Positions 36,094 through 44,143 of a DNA stretch of 64,000 nt are shown in pieces. The notes below the pieces were generated by a model. The model did not search any database. It was not told where the DNA came from and saw only the letters and a list, made by a program, of their open reading frames with translations. The position numbers and the translations under genes are program-made. The DNA comes from Metabacillus litoralis (lineage in GTDB: Bacteria; Bacillota; Bacilli; Bacillales; Bacillaceae). Location of the stretch: the NCBI RefSeq assembly GCF_020524045.1, contig NZ_JAIVKL010000016.1, positions 44,356 through 108,355 of the forward strand, written 5' to 3'. Each line of letters begins with the position of its first letter. The stretch's first letter is position 1.

Positions 36094-37125
36094 CTATTCT
36101 AGATGGCTTTGGAAGTCTTCGAAATATTTAGCATTTGTTTCATTATCTGCTTTAAACGTCTCATGAAGTGGTGCTGCCGCATCAATAAATGCCTGCTTAT
36201 CAATCGTATAGAAAGTTACACCCATATCTTCAGAAGTTTTAATTGATTCTTCAATTGCTGTTTTCCACACATCTTTATGACTTTCTGAAGAAGCAGCTGC
36301 TGCATCTTGGATCGCTTTTTGTTGATCTTCTGATAACTTATCCCACATATTAGTGCTTACAATCAATACATCTGGAACATATTGATGTTCTGTATAGCTA
36401 TATGCTTTTGCAACTTCACCATGTTTACTATTTGTTAAAGCTGTTTCATTATTCTCTGCACCATCAATTACACCTTGTTGTAAAGAAGTGTAAACCTCAC
36501 CATAAGACATTGGTGTTGGCGCACCGCCCATTGCTTCAATCATAGAAATAGATGTTGGACTTTCTTGAACACGAATTTTCATACCGCTCATATCAGCAGG
36601 AGATTCTACTTTTTTATCAGCTGTATAAATACTACGTTGACCTGCATCATACCAACCAATCGCAACATAACCATCGTCTTTTGTACCTTGGAAAATTTCT
36701 TGAACAGCTTCACTATTATCCATTACATGATGATAGTGCTCTTTACTTTGGAATACATATGGTAGTGAGAAGATAGCGTAGTTTGAATCAAACGCTTCCA
36801 AAGCACTTGCACTTACCTTCGCCATATCAAGAGTACCTGATTTTACAAGTTCAATAACATCACGCTCTTGTCCTAATTGTCCATTTGGAAAAACCTCAAT
36901 TTTCGCGTTTCCATCTGAATTTTCTTCAGTAAGTTTTGATAGCTCCATTAATGATGTATGAACAGGATGATCTTCCGGCTGGTTATGTGCTAATCGCAAT
37001 GAAACAGCTTCTGCACTGCCACCACTTTCCGCACTTTCTCCACCACTATTAGCTCCACATGCAGCTAATAATGATATAGATAAAATACCTGTTGCTGCCA
37101 TTGAAAATATTTTCTTCATCTTCAT
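36094..37125 (-). CDS. TRAP transporter substrate-binding lipoprotein (DctP type), TRAP 2
   Basis: 343 aa. The signal peptide has lipobox LLAAC. The DctP core contains MKIRVQESPTSISMIEAMGG with the substrate-binding Arg, and QQGVIDGAENNETAL. GGGGGA precedes the ATG. It is first gene of dctPQM-GH31, divergent from lacI. Upstream are a perfect 20-bp LacI-type palindrome and two cre boxes, so specific and catabolite control are both expected. Confidence 0.93.
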   Translation of the reverse strand: MKMKKIFSMAATGILSISLLAACGANSGGESAESGGSAEAVSLRLAHNQPEDHPVHTSLMELSKLTEENSDGNAKIEVFPNGQLGQERDVIELVKSGTLDMAKVSASALEAFDSNYAIFSLPYVFQSKEHYHHVMDNSEAVQEIFQGTKDDGYVAIGWYDAGQRSIYTADKKVESPADMSGMKIRVQESPTSISMIEAMGGAPTPMSYGEVYTSLQQGVIDGAENNETALTNSKHGEVAKAYSYTEHQYVPDVLIVSTNMWDKLSEDQQKAIQDAAAASSESHKDVWKTAIEESIKTSEDMGVTFYTIDKQAFIDAAAPLHETFKADNETNAKYFEDFQSHLE

Positions 37126-37253
37126 TGAAATATTCCCCCAATTTAATAATTAAGTAATAATAACTTGCGTAGTAGTTAAGTGTAATCCCTTTCATTTGTT
37201 ATTAAAAAATACCATTATTATAGAATGCGATTTTGTTTAGTCAATCACATAAC

Positions 37254-37267
37254 AGAAAACGCTTTCA
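37254..37267 (-). promoter_or_regulatory. Probable cre site before dctP 2
   Basis: AGAAAACGCTTTCA, 13 of 14 positions of the palindromic cre form TGAAARCGYTTTCA, about 130 bp upstream of the dctP 2 start. Confidence 0.6.
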
Positions 37268-37305
37268 ATCCTCATAAAAAAATAAAGGAGTAAACGGTAG
37301 TTAAA

Positions 37306-37325
37306 TAATAACAACGTTGTTATTA
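37306..37325. promoter_or_regulatory. LacI-type operator between dctP 2 and lacI
   Basis: A perfect 20-bp palindrome, TAATAACAACGTTGTTATTA, with the central CG typical of LacI/GalR operators. It lies in the divergent promoter region of the TRAP 2 operon and its regulator. Its inner 14 bp recur inside the lacI gene at 38401-38414. Confidence 0.75.
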
Positions 37326-37395
37326 CAATTACTATCCTACATGTTTAACTATTTCTTTTCAAGTATTTTTTCTAAAAAATTTCATTTTTTCACAC

Positions 37396-37410
37396 TTGAA
37401 AGCGTTTGAC
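37396..37410 (+). promoter_or_regulatory. cre-like site overlapping a possible lacI promoter
   Basis: TTGAAAGCGTTTGAC matches cre except for one position. It runs into TTGACA (37406-37411), a possible -35 box of lacI; the matching -10 (GAAAAT, 17 bp on) is weak. Confidence 0.45.
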
Positions 37411-37523
37411 ATTTATATGTATAACTGTGAAAATATCTATATATATTATTTTTAACTTTATTTTTAACAACGTAATTATAAATATAAAAGGATCTTAAAA
37501 TAAAGATTAGTTGGTGAATTCAC

Positions 37524-38516
37524 ATGATCATTACAATAAAAGATATAGCCAAAAAAATTGGCGTTAGTTATTCCACAGTATCAAAAGCTTTAAATGATAG
37601 TCCGCTTGTAAAACAAGACACAAAGGATAAGATTATAAAACTAGCAAAAGAAATGGGATATGAACCAAATTATGCAGCACAAAGACTTGTTTCTAAACGG
37701 TCTAATGTTATCGGGTTAATATGGCCAACATTAGAACGAGTTGCACCATCTGCCTTGATAACAAAGATTAATGAAGAAATAAGCAAGCACAACTACTCTA
37801 TGATACTTTCCATAAATTCAATTGAAGAGTCAGTTGAAATGTTTAAGCGTTTCCAAGTAGATGGCGTTATTGTGTTTAATAGAGATAATATTCATATGCC
37901 TAAAACATTTCCAATGCCGATCGTTACTTATGGTGTAAATCAAAACAATTCAATCCCTGTTATTGATGTAAATTATAAAGAAGCAATGAATGCAGCTGTT
38001 GAGTACTTAAACAAATTAGGACATGAAAACATTGCTTTTCTTGGTGACTTTTCTTTTATTGATGAAAGGCAAGTCGAAAAATATCAAGGATTCCAACAGG
38101 CTATGAGAAAATTTGGTCTTAAACTTAATAATTATAACTTGGTTAATACTGGAGGACTTGACTGGTATGATGGATACATGGCAACGAATCGTCTCTTGAG
38201 TTCCCCTTTTAAACCCACAGCCATTATTGGAACAAGTTACGATATCAGTGCTGGAATAGTCCGTGCACTAAGACAAGCAAATTATATTATTCCAAAAGAT
38301 ATGTCCGTCATTAGTTACGATAATATCCCTCAAATGGAAAACCTAGAAGTTCCATTAACAAGTTTTGGTGTTCCTGTTGAAGATATTGCCCAACAGATGG
38401 TAACAACGTTGTTAAATTATATTGAAGATAGTGATACAGTGCCTTTAAGCCCTATACTAACACCGAAAATTGCGGAACGAACATCTTGTGCTCTTGCTGG
38501 AACAAATAATAATTAG
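37524..38516 (+). CDS. LacI/GalR-family transcriptional regulator
   Basis: 330 aa. N-terminal HTH (IKDIAKKIGVSYSTVSKALND, residues 5-25) with the hinge helix NYAAQRLVSKRSNVIG, then a periplasmic-binding-protein-like sensor with VDGVIVFN, PVIDVNYKEA and SVISYDNIP. It is divergent from dctPQM 2-GH31 and should repress it through the 37306 palindrome, with release by an imported sugar acid or a GH31 product. GGTGA is 6 nt before the ATG. Confidence 0.93.
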   Translation: MIITIKDIAKKIGVSYSTVSKALNDSPLVKQDTKDKIIKLAKEMGYEPNYAAQRLVSKRSNVIGLIWPTLERVAPSALITKINEEISKHNYSMILSINSIEESVEMFKRFQVDGVIVFNRDNIHMPKTFPMPIVTYGVNQNNSIPVIDVNYKEAMNAAVEYLNKLGHENIAFLGDFSFIDERQVEKYQGFQQAMRKFGLKLNNYNLVNTGGLDWYDGYMATNRLLSSPFKPTAIIGTSYDISAGIVRALRQANYIIPKDMSVISYDNIPQMENLEVPLTSFGVPVEDIAQQMVTTLLNYIEDSDTVPLSPILTPKIAERTSCALAGTNNN

Positions 38517-38524
38517 TACTTAAT

Positions 38525-38561
38525 AGAGGTTGTCCTAAATATACTTAAGGCACCTCTTTTT
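38525..38561 (+). terminator. Intrinsic terminator after lacI
   Basis: AGAGGT...ACCTCTTTTT hairpin with a T run on the plus strand, 9 bp after the lacI stop. Confidence 0.7.
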
Positions 38562-39239
38562 CACATATAACGAGATTTTATCTTTCATATCGGCATGTTA
38601 TGATTTTCCCCTTTACAAGGCTACATCCTGAACCTTGAAGCAAAAAAAATTAAGGTCTTTGACAGTCAAACCTTGCTGAATTTCGAGATATACAAAAAGG
38701 AGAATTCACAAAAAACAAGATGCTAATAAGATATTTTTTTAGAATCTCCTAATCTCCATCTTCTAAAGCAAATAATGTTCATAGCTTCTTAACAATATAA
38801 TCACAACACTAGAAATGTATATTTCTAGTTTCTTAATGCTTCTACCTAAAATAACCAAAATATTAATGAGATCTATAGTTCCACCAGCAAAAGCTATAAT
38901 CAATAATAACAAACATTAAAAAAACAGCCCTAATTTAATTTCTTCATATTATGCACCGCACCGTTAGTTCAAAAAATAGTCGAGATTCTCAGAAAAAAAC
39001 ATTAAAGACAGTGTATCAAGATTTAACTCTGAAGACTTTTTAGCAATGAACTTCTTATTTTGAAGGATGATGGTTGTTTCTGCTCCCTTTTTTGGGGGAA
39101 TTTCAATCCATCTCATTCCTTGACCACAACATAATTTAAGGCTATTAAATTCAACTATTTTCGCGAATGTTCATTAAAATTTTACTCAATAATCTCCTTT
39201 TTGATTTATAATCTTATTAAAGTGGAGGATATGAACATA
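38562..39239. other. Gene-free stretch of about 680 bp
   Basis: AT-rich, with no frame of convincing length or ribosome site, and no repeat shared with the rest of the window. It ends with the promoter region and ribosome site of the DUF1232 gene. Confidence 0.5.
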
Positions 39240-39638
39240 ATGAAAAAACAAAATACATTAAATAAAATAAAAAACTATGCAAAAAAATTAAAACATAATT
39301 TATTTGTAATTTATTTATCATATAAAGATCAAAGAGTCTCTTGGCTTGCAAAAGTAGTCGCTATTTGTGTAGTGGCTTATGCTTTTAGTCCAATTGATTT
39401 AATACCCGATTTCATACCTATTCTGGGCTATCTTGACGATTTGATCCTTGTCCCACTCGGAATCTCATTGGTGTTGAAATTAATTCCATCAATAGTTATC
39501 GATGAAAATCTAGCCAAAGCAGAAGAAATTAGGGAAAAAGGAAAGCCGAAAAATTGGTTTGTCGGTACTCTATTTATTTTGATTTGGATTATCTTTGCCA
39601 TTTGGATCGGTAAATTAATATTTAGTTTTTTTCTGTAA
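39240..39638 (+). CDS. DUF1232 (YkvA-like) small membrane protein
   Basis: 132 aa. The DUF1232 signature FSPIDLIPDFIPILGYLDD sits near residue 45, flanked by hydrophobic segments, and a C-terminal transmembrane helix ends the protein. The biochemical function of the family is unknown. The ATG at 39240 is favoured by its 11-nt distance from GTGGAGG; an ATG at 39231 is only 2 nt from that site and a further upstream start has none. It stands alone. Confidence 0.82.
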   Translation: MKKQNTLNKIKNYAKKLKHNLFVIYLSYKDQRVSWLAKVVAICVVAYAFSPIDLIPDFIPILGYLDDLILVPLGISLVLKLIPSIVIDENLAKAEEIREKGKPKNWFVGTLFILIWIIFAIWIGKLIFSFFL

Positions 39639-40115
39639 CTCATCTGGCATTACTTCGTCTCTTTTCATTACTTCGGAATTTACGTCTATTACATAATATA
39701 AGAGTTCAGCGGTTGTGAAAGATAGAGAAATCTGATGTTTTCATTCCTCTTGACGTATTAATAACACTTATCTTTACTAACTGATCTAATAAAAAAACGT
39801 CTCAACTCCAGTACTATCAAGGAATTAAGACGTTTTAACTACTCAAATTTAGTTGTGTTAATAGATATTTTATACGAAGTTAGTATTTTAAGAGTAAGAG
39901 GCAGTTTACTTCCCTCACTTTAAACCTGTTCACTGTTATATCCAATTGAAGATACATTTGAAATTAATTTAGCTTATAATTTGAAATTCGTTCTTTCTTG
40001 AACATTCGCAATTTGCTTGCTGAAGATTTTTTCTGGTGTGTAGTATTTTTGTACTGCGCATTATTGAATCTATTATAATTGAACAATACTTTATCTTTTG
40101 CAAAATTTATCAGGA
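39639..40115. other. Gene-free stretch with a probable terminator
   Basis: About 480 bp. The hairpin AAAACGTCT / AAGACGTTTT at 39794-39836 is followed by only a few T, and could end transcription of the DUF1232 gene. No other feature can be supported. Confidence 0.45.
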
Positions 40116-41138
40116 CTAGAGCTTCCTAAATTTTTTCAATGCTTGTGTGTTTAATAGGTATAACAGAACAGCGTACACAATTAAACCAAGAAGATAACCC
40201 CAAATTTCCAAGAAACCATCACCATAAACCATAACACTTTTAATTGCTGCCGCTCCGTAATAGATAGGCATAATATAAGACAGATTTCCAAGATGATAAG
40301 GAATCAAGTCTAAGGGAATCAACCCTGAAAAAAACACTTGTGGAATGATGGTAAAAGGGATCATTTGCACCACTTGTAGTTCCGAACTAGCAAAAATTGA
40401 AATCATTGCTCCAAATGAAACGGCTGTCACCGCTAATAAAACCATCGCGAGTAAAACCCAACCAATGTTTCCAACGGAACTTAATCGTAGGACATAAATA
40501 GAATAAAGAACAATAAGGACGGCTTGAATGACAGCGAAAACACCATATCCAACCGTATATCCAAGAATGACTTCCCCTCGTTTAATTGGCGTCATCAATA
40601 ACCGTTCCAAGGTCCCACCACTTCTTTCTCTAACAAGTGCCATCCCCGAAATGATAAACACTAAGAAAAATGAGAATAGGGCAAGGAACACATAGCCGAG
40701 GGAATCAAAACTTGACTGATCTTGGGTCCCATAAACATAGGACATATTTATTTTTGCTGAAGGATTTAAAGAGACCAGCGCTTTTTGGATCTCACTAGCA
40801 GCCTTTGTCCCTTTAGAATTAGGCTCATACATTGTCATATTCATACCCGAACTTTATGAGAGTGTGAATATGGCATCCACATCATTGTGATTTTTCAAGT
40901 ATTCTTTTGCTTGTTGAGCGTCATTGATGTCTATAACATTCAAATCTTGTTCTTCCAACGCCGTAACAAGTGAATCTGGTATGGCATTTTTATTAATTCC
41001 AACTGTCGGCACATAATCTGAATCACCCAACAAAAAATAGACCAAAGTCAAAATCAGTAGTGGAGCAACTAAGATCATCATAACGCTTCGTTTATCATTT
41101 ATTGTTTGACGGAAAACACGTTTGGCTAAATGAATCAT
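40116..41138 (-). pseudogene. ABC-2 type exporter permease split by an in-frame TAA
   Basis: The frame encodes about 340 residues, normal for ABC-2 permeases. The N-terminal helix (KRVFRQTINDKRSVMMILVAPLLILTLVYFL) and external domain are followed by five helices with the ABC-2 motif RERSGGTLERLLMTPIKRGEVI. A TAA at 40854-40856 interrupts it after DAIFTLS; the frame continues with SSGMNMTMYEPNS without a shift. A one-base change (for example GAA or CAA to TAA) explains it. An ATG at 40844 could restart the second half, but there is no clear ribosome site. It overlaps the ATPase gene by 4 bp. Confidence 0.85.
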
Positions 41139-41866
41139 CTTACAGCACCACCCTTCGATTCACTTGAAGCAATAAAAAATAGTTCCTCTACTCGCCCATT
41201 TTCAGTTTTTCCAAGTAAATTTGTCACGGTATCATATTCAATTAAGGAACCATTATATATGAGTGCTGCTTTATCACACTCTGTCACTTCATCCATCACA
41301 TGAGTGGAAACAATAATGGTTGTTCCAGATTTTTTAATTACCTGAAATTGGTCCCAAATTGTTCTACGTAATACAGGATCAATTCCCACTGTCGGTTCAT
41401 CTAGGAACAATATTTTAGGGGAATGTAAAATGGCAGCCGCAAGTGAAAGTCTTTTTTTCATTCCTCCTGAGAAATTTTTCACCAATTTCCTGCGATGTTC
41501 TGTTAAATCAACTATAGCCAGTACTTCATCGATACGCTTTTCCAACTTACGTTTATCCATATGGTAAAGTCCACCAAAAAAATTCAAATTAGCATCAGCA
41601 GATAAATCGTCATATAACGCATCATTCTGTGGCATAAACCCTACCTTTTTTAACATGTTCATATTGGGCATAGTAACATCTTCAAATTGAATTGTGCCCT
41701 GATCCGCAGTAATTGCCCCAATCATCAGCCGAATTAATGTTGTTTTTCCCGAACCAGAAGGGCCAAGTAAACAACATATTTCTCCTGACGGAATTGAGAA
41801 CGTTATATCATTTATCACTTGCTTTTTATCAAAGCTTTTTCTGACATCCGATACTTTAATATCCAT
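41135..41866 (-). CDS. ABC transporter ATP-binding protein (drug/antibiotic exporter type)
   Basis: 243 aa. Walker A GPSGSGKT at residues 35-42, signature FSGGMKKRLSLA, Walker B ILFLDEP, and the H-loop in VSTHVMDEV. The ATG at 41866 is 7 nt after GGGGAGG; an earlier ATG at 41890 has no ribosome site. It pairs with the ABC-2 permease that follows. The divergent TetR regulator suggests induction by a toxic compound or drug. With the permease broken, the system may be inactive. Confidence 0.92.
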   Translation of the reverse strand: MDIKVSDVRKSFDKKQVINDITFSIPSGEICCLLGPSGSGKTTLIRLMIGAITADQGTIQFEDVTMPNMNMLKKVGFMPQNDALYDDLSADANLNFFGGLYHMDKRKLEKRIDEVLAIVDLTEHRRKLVKNFSGGMKKRLSLAAAILHSPKILFLDEPTVGIDPVLRRTIWDQFQVIKKSGTTIIVSTHVMDEVTECDKAALIYNGSLIEYDTVTNLLGKTENGRVEELFFIASSESKGGAVR

Positions 41867-41956
41867 CGGTATTCCTCCCCTAACTAACATAATCAAGACA
41901 ACATTAATTTCTCATAGAATTTCTTTTCAATCACTTCTTATTTCAGTTAAAATAAT

Positions 41957-41972
41957 AAACAACGCGTTGTTT
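41957..41972. promoter_or_regulatory. Probable TetR operator
   Basis: A perfect 16-bp palindrome, AAACAACGCGTTGTTT, lies between the divergent ABC exporter and TetR gene, a typical position for autoregulation. Confidence 0.7.
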
Positions 41973-42098
41973 TTCTTACTTCACTTAAAATTATAGTCCC
42001 TGTTTACCACTTTGCTCAATAATCAAAAATGCAGGATGTGTAGGTTAAACTACACCGTCTAAGAATCTGTTGAAAAAAATTAAAGGGAGGGAATTGGA

Positions 42099-42716
42099 AT
42101 GGGTGATACTAATTCTGATTTACGTGTTATTCGTACAAGAGCATCTATAAAGAATGCATTGATAGAATTGATTGAAGAAAAAGGCTTTGAGGCAATTACA
42201 GTTAAAGATATAACAACTAGAGCAAACATTAATCGTGGTACCTTTTATAGCCATTATCAGGATAAATATGATTTAATGACTAAATGTGAAGAGGAATTGA
42301 TAAAAGAAATGGAAAACAAGATTATAAAGAACATTCCAAAAGTCATTTCAGATCTAGATACCATTGCTCCGAATACATCACCTTTTACAATTCTTGTTCC
42401 ATTTTTTGAGTTCTTAAACCAAAATAGAGGGCTTATGAAAGTCTTGTTGGGTTCAAAAGGTGACTTATCGTTCCAAACAAGATTGAAAGTATTTATGCGT
42501 AAAGCCCTATTTGATGATAACAAGAACTCTATATTTAAGCAGGAAAAGCTCCTTGTCCCTCCAGAATACTTAATCTCTTACATTGCTTCAGCACATATAG
42601 GGGTTATTCAAGAATGGTTGAATAATGATAGAGGGGAATCACCAAAAGAAATTGCACGAATAATCTCCACGATGACTATAAATGGTCCCTTCTTTGCGGC
42701 AGGTATAAAAAAGTAA
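42099..42716 (+). CDS. TetR/AcrR-family transcriptional regulator
   Basis: 205 aa. N-terminal HTH (residues about 10-58, ITVKDITTRANINRGTFYSHYQDKYDL) with a ligand-binding C-terminal part. AAAGGGAGGG lies upstream of the ATG. It is divergent from the ABC exporter genes and should repress them and itself through the AAACAACGCGTTGTTT palindrome. A short hairpin (42729-42758) lies after the stop. Confidence 0.92.
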   Translation: MGDTNSDLRVIRTRASIKNALIELIEEKGFEAITVKDITTRANINRGTFYSHYQDKYDLMTKCEEELIKEMENKIIKNIPKVISDLDTIAPNTSPFTILVPFFEFLNQNRGLMKVLLGSKGDLSFQTRLKVFMRKALFDDNKNSIFKQEKLLVPPEYLISYIASAHIGVIQEWLNNDRGESPKEIARIISTMTINGPFFAAGIKK

Positions 42717-42848
42717 TTCAAAAAAAAAGGGCAGTACATGTCTAGTTGGTACTGTCCCTGTCCCATATTTTATGATCATTACAACTTAACCACTCTTTGT
42801 CAAATTCACCTGAAATTCTTGAGCTTTATCTCAATAATCGCCTTCTAA

Positions 42849-43574
42849 CTAAACTAGCAATATCAGTACAGAATAACCCACCAAACCAAGGAAAAAAGCA
42901 AAGAAGCTGCTTTTTCTTTCTTCAGGCAACTCTTCCTTTAATACATTTAATATTATCCCCCCAGCCAAAAAGGCTGTGAGGAGAGAGATATAAATTTCTT
43001 TTAATTCAGTAAATACACCAACCACCCATCCTAATAATATTGCAAATGTCAGTAACCATCTTCCAAAACGGTCGTATACTTCCTTATGATCTTTCCTTAG
43101 ACTGTGATCATTGGTAACAAAATGAACAGCCAAAGCTAAGAAGTAGAAGAACATTCCCCAATGACTATTATATTGTTCCCTAACCAAAAGGTAGCTTATT
43201 AAAGCGTTATATACAAAAAAAGAGGATATGTGAATCCAGAACACACCTTGTTTCGGTTTTTTCGTACCACTTTTTTTAATTGAATTCTTAACCATTTTTT
43301 CAAGTCCATAAAAAATGGTTAATCCAAGTAAGGCTATCAGATAAGCGTGGTTCTCAAATACGCGGAAAATCCCTTTAACTACTGCTTTCTCCAATACTTT
43401 CTGATGTTTATTTAACTCTGGCAAAAGATGAATAAAAACATAAGAAACCGCAATTCCACCAGCAATTGAGAGAAATCTACTTCTAGGCGTATCTTTAATA
43501 AATTTCATTGATTTAGAAAATAAATGAATCAAGATAAATCCAATTACATAAACAAAACTCAGAATAATTTCCAT
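42849..43574 (-). CDS. ZIP-like integral membrane protein
   Basis: 241 aa with about eight hydrophobic segments. The N-terminal half has GGIAVSYVFIHLLPEL, which resembles the ZIP metal-transporter histidine motif, and the C-terminal half has LAGGIILNVLKEELPEE, where the ZIP family has its second conserved helix. The usual metal His in that helix (HEIPE) is replaced, so metal transport is uncertain. GGTGGGG is 5 nt before the ATG. Isolated, with no operon partner. Confidence 0.6.
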   Translation of the reverse strand: MEIILSFVYVIGFILIHLFSKSMKFIKDTPRSRFLSIAGGIAVSYVFIHLLPELNKHQKVLEKAVVKGIFRVFENHAYLIALLGLTIFYGLEKMVKNSIKKSGTKKPKQGVFWIHISSFFVYNALISYLLVREQYNSHWGMFFYFLALAVHFVTNDHSLRKDHKEVYDRFGRWLLTFAILLGWVVGVFTELKEIYISLLTAFLAGGIILNVLKEELPEERKSSFFAFFLGLVGYSVLILLV

Positions 43575-43872
43575 TTGAACCCCACCAGTTTAGTTATGTT
43601 ATTTAATTAACCTAAATCATCATAACTAAACCAAACTTAGAGACTCCAACCTATATAGATATATTTCAATCCATAAGACTAACCTTTTTTATTAAAGTAA
43701 CTTTCTCTCAAGACGTGTTAATAACACTCACCGTTATAGAATGGAAAATATATAATAAAAGCTTTTTAGAAGAGGCACTATCACGTAATCAATTCCAAAT
43801 TTCAAAGGGTTAGCGCTCAACCAAAATAAAAAAGCCACAATCCCTATATAAGAAATTGAAGCTTCTTTCTGA
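43575..43872. other. Gene-free stretch between the ZIP-like gene and tRNA-Val
   Basis: About 300 bp of AT-rich sequence, with no supported gene, repeat or clear terminator. Confidence 0.4.
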
Positions 43873-43944
43873 TGATCCGAGAGGGATTCGAACCCCCGAC
43901 CCCTACCCTGTCAAGGTAGTGTTCTCCCACTGAACTATCGGATC
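43873..43944 (-). tRNA. tRNA-Val (anticodon GAC)
   Basis: 72 nt cloverleaf. Acceptor GATCCGA/TCGGATC, D stem GTTC/GAAC, anticodon stem CTACC/GGTAG with loop TTGACAG (anticodon GAC), T stem GGGGG/CCCTC with loop TTCGAAT, discriminator A. CCA is not encoded. It is a lone tRNA, a kind of site often used by integrating elements, but none is seen here. Confidence 0.95.
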
Positions 43945-44143
43945 GCTATATAAATTTGTAAACTCTTAAAGATACATATTCTATTATATTCAGAAAAAGA
44001 ATTGAAGTCAATAAAACTTGCTATATCCCACTGTAATCACCCTGCATTACCCACCTCACTATTCGACTTATTTCCCGGAAAATAACTTGAATCATGTCAA
44101 ATGAGGCTATATTAGCCTCTATCTGACATGATCCTCGATAGAA

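Noticed and set aside
43873..43944. tRNA as an attachment site for an integrated element
   Set aside because: No integrase, no repeat of the tRNA 3' end and no phage-like genes in the neighbourhood.
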